DNA from: an uncultured Saprospiraceae bacterium
Lineage (GTDB): Bacteria; Bacteroidota; Bacteroidia; Chitinophagales; Saprospiraceae
Assembly: GCA_938002705.1 (NCBI GenBank)
Contig: CALLAG010000332.1
Coordinates: 1-6,687, forward strand
DNA: 6,687 nucleotides
Direction: 5' to 3'
The translations under genes were made by a program, and so were the position numbers. Below are positions 1-6,646 of the stretch, in pieces (the first letter of the stretch is position 1; every line of letters begins with the position of its first letter). Under the pieces are notes generated by a model. The model saw nothing but the letters and a program-made list of their open reading frames with translations. It was not told the DNA's origin and did not search any database.

Positions 1-798
1 TTATCAAGTACCGAAATGACTTTCTGTAATAGCCCTGATAACATGGAGCACCCATTCTTTATAGATCTATTAGACTTAAGTAATAATGCAACTGGACAAT
101 GGGAGGCTCCACTTAATTACAATGGAGGTATAATAACTGATACGTCCACAGTAAGTTTTGATAATGTAGATCCAGACATTTATGTTTTTACATTTACACC
201 TTTTCAAAATCCAAACTCGCCATGTGGCTTAGTACCACTATCTTTTACAGCTGAGGTGATAGATTGCTCATGCGACATTCTCATATTACAAGACACTTCC
301 CTATGCAGTGATGCATCTAACTTATTCGATCTTAATGAATTAATTATAACTTCTGATGGCATGGGTAGCTGGAGTTTAGAGTCCGGTCCTTCTATCGTAG
401 ATATAACGCAGGGCCAATTTGTAGATGTATCAGAACTCGATGGCGTATATAACTTCGACTATACACTTACTGATATTAATCCTGGATGTGACAATTCAGC
501 AAGCGCCTTACTTACAGTAACTGAACAATATGACCCCATAACACTAAGTAGAATTATAGCATGTAATAGAATAAGTGAGACTTATGATTATACATTCGAC
601 TTGACTTCTCTGATATCATTACCTGGAGAGTGGTCAGCTCCAACAAGTTTCACTAATAATTTTGACAATGCTGCTGAGGTCAGTTTTCTCGATCAAGCAA
701 TAGGAATATATACCTTCACTTATGTCACAGAACCTAATGGCGTATGTACGCCAATCACCATCTCCCAAGATATAGAAGTCATACAATGCTGTGATGAT
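1..798 (+). repeat. Three tandem protein-level repeats (about 88 residues each) in the adhesin-like gene
   Basis: The units are bases 1-276, 277-540 and 541-798, with boundaries approximate. The anchoring Trp codons lie at 100-102, 370-372 and 631-633, so the spacings are 90 and 87 codons. Units 1 and 3 are clearly similar: G-[QE]-W-x-AP near the start, a Y-x-FT strand, then E-V-I-[DQ]-C followed by Cys-Asp. Unit 2 keeps the Trp, the G-V-Y-x-F-x-Y strand and a Cys but lacks the cysteine-rich end. Nucleotide identity is low, so these are old duplications and not recent tandem copies. More units probably lie upstream of the window. Confidence -1.
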
Positions 799-1590
799 GC
801 CCAGTATATAATCGAATCAGAATCAACTTGCCCGGGACAATCTAATGGAAGTATCTCAGTTCTAATACAGAATAGTACATCGGCATATAATTACTCTATA
901 GATGGTGGTCTTACTTACGTCGAAGAAAGTACATTTAATAATTTGGCTACAGGAACGTATAGTGTTGTCGTACAAGATGAGGACTTATGTGAGACTCAAT
1001 TAGAAGACGTCAATGTAGAAGAGTATACTTTATTAGATATAAGCTTAGGTAGTGATATCAGAATAGTAGCAAGTGACTCCTTGTACCCACTAAGTATAAA
1101 TCCCAATATCAACCCTAACGAAATCGAGAGTATATCCTGGTTCCAAGATGACGAATTACTATGCCAAGGAAGCTATGATGACTGTGCTACATTAGAAGTA
1201 GATGTCGTGGGTAGTAGTATAATCTGCATCGAAGTATCTGACATAAATGGATGTGAGAATTCAGATTGTATAAGCATAGATGAAGTCATCCCACAAAGAA
1301 TATTTATACCCAACACCTTCAGCCCTACAAGTACTGATAATAAGTATTTCTATATCGGAGCTGATGAATTTATAGAATCTATAATCGAATTTAAAATCTA
1401 CGGTAGGTGGGGTGAATTATTATTTGATGCCGCCGATAACTACGAGGTCAATATACCTGATCAAGGCTGGGATGGTACTTATAATGGAGAATTAATTAGC
1501 CAAGGTGTATATGTCTATCTTATTAAGGCAAGATTTGTAGGTGAGCAAAAAGATGAAATCTATACTGGCACTATCACATTACTGAGATAG
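1..1590 (+). CDS. Secreted adhesin-like repeat protein with SprB-like repeat and gliding-motility (T9SS type B) C-terminal sorting domain, 5'-truncated by window edge
   Basis: The frame is open to base 1, so this is the C-terminal part of a larger protein; the first in-frame ATG (base 16) is not evidence of a true start. Residues below are numbered from that ATG (524 aa). Residues 1-261 are three divergent units of about 88 aa with conserved Trp at 29, 119 and 206 and a G-x-Y-x-F-x-Y-like strand near each end. Residues about 262-337 resemble an SprB repeat: Cys272, the motif YSIDGG, then NLATGTYSV and Cys325. Residues about 338-428 look like an Ig/PKD-type beta domain. Residues about 429-524 match the gliding-motility-associated C-terminal domain (IPNTFSP, IYGRWGELLF, GWDGTYNG, GVYVYLI, TGTITLLR). 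In that family the tail directs export by the type IX system and surface attachment. The product is therefore inferred to be a surface or secreted adhesin-like protein; its ligand is unknown. A signal peptide would lie upstream. It converges on the minus-strand gene ending at 1606. Confidence -1.
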   Translation, partial: LSSTEMTFCNSPDNMEHPFFIDLLDLSNNATGQWEAPLNYNGGIITDTSTVSFDNVDPDIYVFTFTPFQNPNSPCGLVPLSFTAEVIDCSCDILILQDTSLCSDASNLFDLNELIITSDGMGSWSLESGPSIVDITQGQFVDVSELDGVYNFDYTLTDINPGCDNSASALLTVTEQYDPITLSRIIACNRISETYDYTFDLTSLISLPGEWSAPTSFTNNFDNAAEVSFLDQAIGIYTFTYVTEPNGVCTPITISQDIEVIQCCDDAQYIIESESTCPGQSNGSISVLIQNSTSAYNYSIDGGLTYVEESTFNNLATGTYSVVVQDEDLCETQLEDVNVEEYTLLDISLGSDIRIVASDSLYPLSINPNINPNEIESISWFQDDELLCQGSYDDCATLEVDVVGSSIICIEVSDINGCENSDCISIDEVIPQRIFIPNTFSPTSTDNKYFYIGADEFIESIIEFKIYGRWGELLFDAADNYEVNIPDQGWDGTYNGELISQGVYVYLIKARFVGEQKDEIYTGTITLLR

Positions 1591-1605
1591 ACCCAAGTAT
1601 TCTAA

Positions 1606-2682
1606 TCATCTGATGGAGAATTGGGACCTTAACATATAGTGATCAGAATATGGTGTATAATCACTGGTGTATGTCTTAAAGTCAATATCCTCAGTAGCAA
1701 ATATATAATCAATCCTAAGCAGCGGAACTCTGGACTCAATAGTCCGACCTCTCCCCTTGCCTACTTCTACAAATGCCTCTTGATAGTGATCTCTCATCCT
1801 ACTATATATGTATGATTGTGGAGTATCATTGAAGTCGCCACAGAGGAGAATCGGATAATTACAATTTCTTGCATGGTCTAATATCATATTAACTTGGCCC
1901 AATCGCTTCTGAGAAAACTTGTTATAGTACTTAACGATACCTATCATCATCGCTAAGGACTTTTGCTCATGGGCTTCTTCTGTTATTACATCAGGCACTT
2001 CGCCATCGTGCCTATTAGATTCTAAGTGAAAGCTGTAACACCTTAGTGTATCATCTCTGATTACGATATCCGCCCATAAGCAAGTATTCGCCATATTGGA
2101 ATTAAAATCTACGACACCAGAATTTACAATGGGATAACGTGATAATACACCTACCTTCTTATCCTGGACAGTATGTGTGTATGGAAAATCAAAAGCTGCC
2201 TCTATAATGGCTGTACTTAATACCCCGTACTCTTGTACCGCCATGATATCGATATCAGCAGCAGACCGTAATTCTTGTATAAATTTCTGACTTTGGATAT
2301 CCAACTGCTCTCGTGGTAAGATAGCTATGGGCTTAGAGAATTGCATATTGAATGATGCAATCGTAATCGCATTATCTATATCGTTATCACCTCCAGAAAA
2401 AACATTCAGACCAAAAACCCTCGAAAATGCAGGTATACTAATTATAAGGCTGATTAATAAAAACCAGACTGCTTTCCTTCTTAATAGACCGACAACCAAG
2501 GTCAGTAATACTTGAGCAATAAAAAATATCGGAAAAAACAAACCACACACAGAGATATAACCATCTCTATCTATGGGTACAAATGGAGAAAGTACTGACA
2601 ATAATAAAAAGACACTATTACAGACCGCTACAAAGAGTATAACTCTAATTATATACTTAGTAAGTGTACGCCACATCCTCAT
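1606..2682 (-). CDS. Membrane-anchored endonuclease/exonuclease/phosphatase (EEP) family protein
   Basis: The product is 358 aa. Residues about 11-33, 43-67 and 70-90 are hydrophobic and read as three membrane helices, followed by a complete EEP (DNase I-like) hydrolase domain from about 105 to the end. Visible EEP landmarks are Asn112 (SFNMQ), Glu151 (AVQEY), SRYPI at 181-185, His219 (SFHLES), Asp283 and Asn285 (CGDFNDTP), Asp325 (RIDYIF) and the terminal Ser346-Asp347-His348 triad. All the usual metal-binding and catalytic positions are therefore present, and an active metal-dependent phosphodiesterase or phosphatase is expected. The substrate (nucleic acid, phospholipid or other) cannot be told from sequence. 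Topology suggests the domain sits on one face of the inner membrane. The start at 2682 (or Met3 at 2676) lies inside the 3' end of purM; the next Met is residue 113 inside the domain, so initiation within purM is needed. The overlap implies co-transcription and possibly translational coupling. Confidence -1.
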   Translation of the reverse strand: MRMWRTLTKYIIRVILFVAVCNSVFLLLSVLSPFVPIDRDGYISVCGLFFPIFFIAQVLLTLVVGLLRRKAVWFLLISLIISIPAFSRVFGLNVFSGGDNDIDNAITIASFNMQFSKPIAILPREQLDIQSQKFIQELRSAADIDIMAVQEYGVLSTAIIEAAFDFPYTHTVQDKKVGVLSRYPIVNSGVVDFNSNMANTCLWADIVIRDDTLRCYSFHLESNRHDGEVPDVITEEAHEQKSLAMMIGIVKYYNKFSQKRLGQVNMILDHARNCNYPILLCGDFNDTPQSYIYSRMRDHYQEAFVEVGKGRGRTIESRVPLLRIDYIFATEDIDFKTYTSDYTPYSDHYMLRSQFSIR

Positions 2683-3829
2683 GTTTTATAACAACTTCTG
2701 ACTCTGGAGCTTCTTCTACATAGCCAACAATCTGTGCATCTATACTGAACGAGTTACAGATATCGATGATACCTTGTGCTGATGCTGTATCTGTATAGAT
2801 CTCTAATCTTGTACCCATATTAAAGACCTGAAACATCTCAGAATATTCTGTACCAGACTCTTCTTTTATAATATTAAAAAGAGGAGGTATAGGCAATAAG
2901 TTATCTTTTATTATTCTCCTACCGGGGGCAAATTTCTTAACTTTAGTATGAGCTCCTCCTGTATTATGTATCATGCCTGTGATACTATTTTTATAATTAT
3001 CTATAACTTTCTTAAGTAAGGGTAAGAAGGTTCTTGTCGGCGATAAGACCAGCTTACCTAAGTCTATTTCTTGGCCGTCTATATCTATCTTATCTGTGAG
3101 TGATCTGCTGCCAGAATAGATTAGTTCTTCTGGAGAGTGATGATCGAAACTATCAGGGTACTTATCATAATATTGCTTACCGAATACATCATGACGTGCT
3201 GATGTCAAACCATTACTACCCATTCCGCCATTATAATTATGCTCATAGGTACTCTGTCCATAGCCAGCTATACCTACTATGACATTGCCATCTTTGATAT
3301 CATTGATGATGAGCTTATCCTTATGTGATCTTGCGAAAGTTGTGTAGCCTACATCTATCGTTCTTACGATGTCACCTACGTCAGCTGTCTCACCTCCTGA
3401 CATATGGACCATTACTCCGTGATCCGATAGCATAGATAAGAAACTCTTAGCTCCTGTGATTATAGCAGATATCACTTCTCCAGGTATGAGATTCCTGTTA
3501 CGTCCTATCGTACTTGATATAAGAATGTCATCTATAACACCCACACAAGCCATATCATCCAGATTCATCACTATAGCGTCTTGAGCTATGCCTTCCCATA
3601 CAGACATATCTCCTGTCTCTTTCCAGTATAAGTATGCTAAGCTGGTCTTAGTCCCTGCTGTATCAGCATGCATAATATTAACATAATCTGGATCTCCTGC
3701 GACTACATCTGGCATAATCTTACAGAAAGCTAAAGGAAATAGCCCTTTATCAAGTCCTTTTATCGCTTTATGGACATCTGATTTTGATGCGGATACACCT
3801 CTTAACTCATATTTTTTAGGATCTTTCAT
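2657..3829 (-). CDS. purM: Phosphoribosylformylglycinamidine cyclo-ligase (AIR synthase), Bacteroidota-type PurM
   Basis: PurM closes the imidazole ring of formylglycinamidine ribonucleotide with ATP, giving AIR, the fifth step of de novo purine synthesis in the cytosol. The 390-aa product has an N-terminal AIR-synthase ATP-binding domain (about 40-165): HADTAGTK at 54-61, MNLDD at 88-92, STIGRN at 106-111 and GGETADVGD at 145-153. A C-terminal AIRS_C domain follows (about 180-370) with NGGMGSNGLTSARHD at 200-214, LSPTRT and MIHNTGGAHTKV. It is longer than the roughly 345-aa enterobacterial enzyme and opens with YELRGVSASKSDVH. From memory this matches the PurM form found in Bacteroides and relatives, which annotation pipelines often label 'AIR synthase related protein'. 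The ATG at 3829 is preceded on its strand by AAAAAAAAG, an A-rich leader typical of the phylum, with no Shine-Dalgarno. It is the first gene of a probable two-gene unit with the EEP gene, and no other pur gene is in the window. A paralogue such as a selenide-dikinase-like protein is unlikely given the motifs. Confidence -1.
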   Translation of the reverse strand: MKDPKKYELRGVSASKSDVHKAIKGLDKGLFPLAFCKIMPDVVAGDPDYVNIMHADTAGTKTSLAYLYWKETGDMSVWEGIAQDAIVMNLDDMACVGVIDDILISSTIGRNRNLIPGEVISAIITGAKSFLSMLSDHGVMVHMSGGETADVGDIVRTIDVGYTTFARSHKDKLIINDIKDGNVIVGIAGYGQSTYEHNYNGGMGSNGLTSARHDVFGKQYYDKYPDSFDHHSPEELIYSGSRSLTDKIDIDGQEIDLGKLVLSPTRTFLPLLKKVIDNYKNSITGMIHNTGGAHTKVKKFAPGRRIIKDNLLPIPPLFNIIKEESGTEYSEMFQVFNMGTRLEIYTDTASAQGIIDICNSFSIDAQIVGYVEEAPESEVVIKHEDVAYTY

Positions 3830-3883
3830 CTTTTTTTTAAGATTATATACAACTGAATATCAGACACTTATGAATTTTAACAC

Positions 3884-3901
3884 AAAAAAAGTCAAAAAAA
3901 A
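3884..3901. other. Two helically phased A-tracts (likely curved DNA) between purM and the RNA-like region
   Basis: A7 (3884-3890) and A8 (3894-3901) are separated by GTC, with centres about 10.5 bases apart, one DNA helical turn. Phased A-tracts bend DNA and can act like an UP element for nearby promoters. The site lies 55-72 bases upstream of the purM start codon and just before the inferred small RNA, so it could serve either direction. I could not find a convincing TAnnTTTG box for purM in 3830-3910 on the minus strand, so its promoter remains unplaced. Confidence -1.
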
Positions 3902-3909
3902 TTATTTAT

Positions 3910-4043
3910 CAGGCAACGGATCTAAACTCTGATGTATCATACATGCAGATCCTTAACTCACAGTTAAGAGATTCTAAGATTTAACTGATTTTTTAAATAT
4001 TGCCCTGTTATAGAGGTTGTTACAGAACAACCTCTTTTTTTTT
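3910..4043 (+). ncRNA. Candidate structured small RNA (or terminating leader) ending in an intrinsic terminator
   Basis: There is no open reading frame of note here, but inverted repeats are dense. CAGGCAA (3910-3916) can pair with TTGCC(C)TG (4000-4007, one bulged C) as a closing stem. Inside it, GGATCT (3918-3923) pairs with AGATCC (3947-3952), with ATGT/ACAT (3932-3935/3941-3944) nested within. CTTAACT (3952-3958) pairs with AGTTAAG (3962-3968) over a CAC loop. A strong terminator follows directly (4012-4043). No + strand gene lies upstream to need that terminator, because purM is on the other strand. The boundaries are inferred: the 5' end is placed at the closing stem, and no clear TAnnTTTG box was found ahead of it. 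I do not recognise an Rfam family; a Bacteroidota 6S-like RNA is one idea I cannot test. It could instead be part of a long bshC leader, or the structure could be chance in AT-rich DNA. Confidence -1.
4012..4043 (+). terminator. Strong rho-independent terminator, + direction
   Basis: AGAGGTTGTT (4012-4021), loop ACAG (4022-4025) and AACAACCTCT (4026-4035) form a perfect 10-bp stem with a four-base loop, followed by eight more T residues (4036-4043). On the minus strand the hairpin is followed by TATAACAGGG with no T-run, so it acts in the + direction only. It sits 73 bases before the bshC start codon and upstream of that gene's promoter-like box. It therefore ends a transcript coming from 3830-4011, or blocks read-through antisense to purM. 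Confidence -1.
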
Positions 4044-4091
4044 GCCCCTAACAAGTCTTACCTAAGACGCTTACCTACTGACTATTTAAGC

Positions 4092-4099
4092 TACTTTTG
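4092..4099 (+). promoter_or_regulatory. Bacteroidota-type -7 promoter box for bshC (TACTTTTG)
   Basis: TACTTTTG fits the phylum's -7 consensus TAnnTTTG exactly and is followed by CGACC, as in typical promoters of this kind. No good -33 TTG was found 19-21 bases upstream. The ATG of bshC begins 17 bases after the box, so a transcript starting about 5-7 bases downstream would carry a leader of only about 10-12 bases. Its position after the terminator suggests bshC is transcribed independently of the RNA-like region. Confidence -1.
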
Positions 4100-4116
4100 C
4101 GACCTTAAGCAATGAT

Positions 4117-5724
4117 ATGAAAGTTATTGATATAGACATAGAAAAAGTAAGTCAATTCTCTAAAAGAGATAGGGATTATATACTCGACTCTAAGAAATTT
4201 GCAGATCTCTTAGCCTATGATTTTGATTATAAGGCATTCAAGGAAGTAATCAAGCATAGATCAACATATGCAACTGATAGAGCTCTACTCCACAAGGTAG
4301 CAACGGAGCAATACGCTCACATGGCATCATCTGATAAGACGATGTCTCATATCAAGTCTCTCAAGGACAGCAATACATTCACTATTACGACTGCTCACCA
4401 ACCTAGCTTACTGACTGGACCACTGTATGTACCGTTCAAAATACTTAGTACAATTAATCTTTGTACTAAGTTAGGCAAGGACTATCCTGACTACAATTTC
4501 GTGCCCGTATTCGTCATGGGTGGAGAAGATCATGATTACGAAGAGATCAATCATCTCAATCTCTACGGCAAGAAAGTAGAATGGCAATCAGAGCATAAAG
4601 GCTCAGTCGGTCAATTTCCATTAGACGGAGTTGCTCAAGCTATCAATGAAGTCAAAGACATATTAGGTGACAGGTCAAAAATGAAAGACTTCTTAGCTGA
4701 CGAGGTAGAACAATTACTGCAGTCTTCTGATAACTATGGCCACTTCAGTATTAAGGTCATACATGCGTTATTTGATAGATTAGGATTGGTTATTCTGAAT
4801 ATGGACAGTGCTCAGTTCAAAGCAGCATTTAAGGATATAATCAAGAAAGAAATCTTGGATAACTTCAGCTATGATCTCGTAAGTAATGCACAAACAGAAA
4901 TCGAAAAATTAGGATACGATGCACAGACATATATCAGAGATATCAATTTCTTTTATAAAAAAGACGAGCTAAGAAACAGAATAGAACAGGAAGGCGAGAA
5001 GTATAAAGTTGTAGATACAGATATCACATTTACCCAGCAAGAGCTGCTTAGTGAGATCGATAGCCATCCAGAAAGATTTAGCCCCAATGTTATCATAAGG
5101 CCTCTATATCAAGAGCTTATTCTACCTAATCTTGCCTACATAGGTGGTGGTGGAGAATTAGCTTATTGGATGGAACGCAAGACACAATTTGCAGCAGCGA
5201 ATATTCCATTTCCTATGCTTATAAGAAGGGTATCTGGCATGATCGTATCCGATAGCATGCAATCACAGATAGATAAGGTTAAGCTTAGCTTAGAAGACGT
5301 ATTCATACCGAAGAATGACATAATTAAGAAATATCTAAAGATATCTGAAGCACCAGATTTCAGCCTTGAGGAGTACAAAAAAGAAATAGAAGCTGTATTC
5401 CAAAAAGCCCATGACAAAATAATTACTATAGATAAGAACTTAGGTAAAACGACTCAAGCAGAAAAAGTCAAAGCGACCAAGTCATTGGATTACCTGGAGT
5501 CAAAGCTCAAAAAACACGTCAAGCAGCAAGAAGAAAGCTCGCTTAACAAGATCTCTAAAGTAACAGAGAAGTTCTTTCCATCTAATGGTCTACAAGAAAG
5601 ACACGATAACATACTGGAATATATGTCACTCTATGGGACTGAGCTTATAGATAAGTTACTGGATCATTGTGATCCATTCGACAAAACCTTTAAAGTATTC
5701 CTTATGAAGCCTGAGGATCGGTAA
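4117..5724 (+). CDS. bshC: Bacillithiol biosynthesis cysteine-adding enzyme BshC
   Basis: BshC is assigned the last step of bacillithiol synthesis, adding cysteine to glucosaminyl-malate (made by BshA and BshB) to give the cytosolic redox thiol. The 535-aa product is close to the Bacillus protein (about 540 aa). Family landmarks are TTAHQPSLLTGPLY at 91-104, which aligns with the family's TGQQxGLFTGPLY motif, then FVMGGEDHDYEEIN at 132-145 (family: ASEDHDFEEVN) in the Rossmann-like core, and YIGGGGELAYWMERK at 341-355 (family: GGPGEIAYW). A lysine/glutamate-rich stretch from about 415 to 485 reads as the C-terminal coiled coil. In the third motif Gly345 stands where the family usually has Pro, a mild change. 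The ATG at 4117 has no Shine-Dalgarno; another ATG at 4112 is out of frame. No bshA or bshB is nearby, as is common. The last 23 bases, including the stop codon, overlap accD on the opposite strand. Confidence -1.
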   Translation: MKVIDIDIEKVSQFSKRDRDYILDSKKFADLLAYDFDYKAFKEVIKHRSTYATDRALLHKVATEQYAHMASSDKTMSHIKSLKDSNTFTITTAHQPSLLTGPLYVPFKILSTINLCTKLGKDYPDYNFVPVFVMGGEDHDYEEINHLNLYGKKVEWQSEHKGSVGQFPLDGVAQAINEVKDILGDRSKMKDFLADEVEQLLQSSDNYGHFSIKVIHALFDRLGLVILNMDSAQFKAAFKDIIKKEILDNFSYDLVSNAQTEIEKLGYDAQTYIRDINFFYKKDELRNRIEQEGEKYKVVDTDITFTQQELLSEIDSHPERFSPNVIIRPLYQELILPNLAYIGGGGELAYWMERKTQFAAANIPFPMLIRRVSGMIVSDSMQSQIDKVKLSLEDVFIPKNDIIKKYLKISEAPDFSLEEYKKEIEAVFQKAHDKIITIDKNLGKTTQAEKVKATKSLDYLESKLKKHVKQQEESSLNKISKVTEKFFPSNGLQERHDNILEYMSLYGTELIDKLLDHCDPFDKTFKVFLMKPEDR

Positions 5725-6556
5725 ATAACAACAACATGTCGTTGATCCTTTCTTTAAGCTCTTTTCTATGGACTATGAAATCTAAGAACCCATGTTCCAT
5801 TAAGAACTCAGAACTCTGAAATCCCTCTGGTAAGTCCTGCTTAATGGTCTCCTTGATGACACGCGGTCCTGCAAAGCCTATCAATGCTCCCGGCTCTGAG
5901 AAATTAATATCTCCTAACATAGCAAATGAGGCTGTCACACCACCAGTCGTGGGATCTGTCAAGAATGAGAAATAAGGTATCTGCTCCTTAGCAAGCATAG
6001 ACAACTTAGCGGATGTCTTAGCCATCTGCATCAATGAGAATGCAGACTCCATCATCCTTGCTCCTCCTGACTTAGATATAATCATGAATGGGATCCTATG
6101 CTCGATACAGTAGTCTATAGATCTGGATATCTTCTCTCCTACTACAGAGCCCATAGAACCTCCGATAAAGCTAAAATCCATCGCCGCAATTAATAATGGT
6201 TTTCTAGATACATTACCAACTGCTACAGTGATGGACTCATTAAGGTCTGTTTTTGCTTTCGCCTTTATAAGTCGATCTTCATAATTAACAAGATCTGTGA
6301 ACTTCAGATAATCATCTGATATCAACTCATCAAAGAGGACTTCGAACTTACCATCGAAGATGATTTCAAAATAATCATAAGATCCAATACGGGTATGATA
6401 TTCGCATCGCGGGCAGATATATAAGTTACCCTTGAGCTCCTTAACTGTAATGGTCTCATTACATTTCTTACACTTATACCAAAGACCATCAGGGGCTTCC
6501 TTCTTATTCTTAGTTGCCGTCTGTATGCCTTCTTTAAATCTTTTGAACCAACCCAT
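5702..6556 (-). CDS. accD: Acetyl-CoA carboxylase carboxyltransferase subunit beta
   Basis: AccD pairs with AccA to form the carboxyltransferase that moves CO2 from carboxybiotin (on AccB) to acetyl-CoA, giving malonyl-CoA for fatty-acid synthesis in the cytosol. The 284-aa product is close to the E. coli subunit (304 aa). The N-terminal zinc ribbon is intact: C29-x2-C32 and C48-x2-C51. The crotonase-fold domain follows, with FIGGSMGSVVGEK at 130-142, SKSGGARMMES at 161-171 and TDPTTGGVTASF at 199-210; the Gly-Gly of the last motif belongs to the family's conserved active-site (oxyanion-hole) region. GFAGPRVIKET lies beyond. The start MGWFKRFK at 6556 fits the family's short charged N-terminus and is preceded by an A-rich AAGAAAAGA about 8-16 bases upstream. 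The stop codon falls inside the 3' end of bshC on the other strand. accA is not in the window, as is usual when the two subunits are encoded separately. Confidence -1.
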   Translation of the reverse strand: MGWFKRFKEGIQTATKNKKEAPDGLWYKCKKCNETITVKELKGNLYICPRCEYHTRIGSYDYFEIIFDGKFEVLFDELISDDYLKFTDLVNYEDRLIKAKAKTDLNESITVAVGNVSRKPLLIAAMDFSFIGGSMGSVVGEKISRSIDYCIEHRIPFMIISKSGGARMMESAFSLMQMAKTSAKLSMLAKEQIPYFSFLTDPTTGGVTASFAMLGDINFSEPGALIGFAGPRVIKETIKQDLPEGFQSSEFLMEHGFLDFIVHRKELKERINDMLLLFTDPQAS

Positions 6557-6616
6557 GAAACGATCTTTTCTTTATGCCTGGGGAATGACATTAGTTAAGG
6601 GACTATTTGCAATGCG

Positions 6617-6646
6617 TAAAGTTAAAAGGAATAGGCATTACTACAA
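6617..6646 (-). promoter_or_regulatory. Candidate accD promoter (Bacteroidota -33/-7 type)
   Basis: Read on the minus strand, TTG (6646-6644) is followed after 19 bases by TAACTTTA (6624-6617). This fits the phylum's TTG / TAnnTTTG arrangement apart from the final base (A instead of G). Transcription would begin near 6610, leaving a leader of roughly 50-55 bases before the accD ATG. The rest of 6557-6687 shows nothing else I can support. Confidence -1.

Noticed and set aside
1592..1625. Inverted repeat (CCCA, bulge, ATTCT with AGAAT, TGGG) across the gap between the convergent stops at 1590 and 1606
   Set aside because: It needs a three-base bulge and a 13-base loop, lies mostly in the 3' end of the EEP gene, and has no T-run on either side, so I do not call it a terminator.
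2327..2515. Small + strand open frame of 62 codons
   Set aside because: It is antisense to the membrane segment and early catalytic domain of the EEP gene, with no recognisable motif; best explained as a shadow frame.
3100..3282. Small + strand open frame of 60 codons
   Set aside because: It lies wholly antisense within the conserved C-terminal domain of purM, and its Tyr/His-rich composition reflects the opposite-strand codons.
5163..5417. Minus-strand open frame of 84 codons inside bshC
   Set aside because: It covers a well-conserved part of bshC in antisense and has no family resemblance or promoter.
6574..6638. ATGCCT (6574-6579) and AGGCAT (6633-6638) inverted repeat flanking the accD leader
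   Set aside because: Only six base pairs over a loop of more than 50 bases and spanning the putative -7 box; likely chance.
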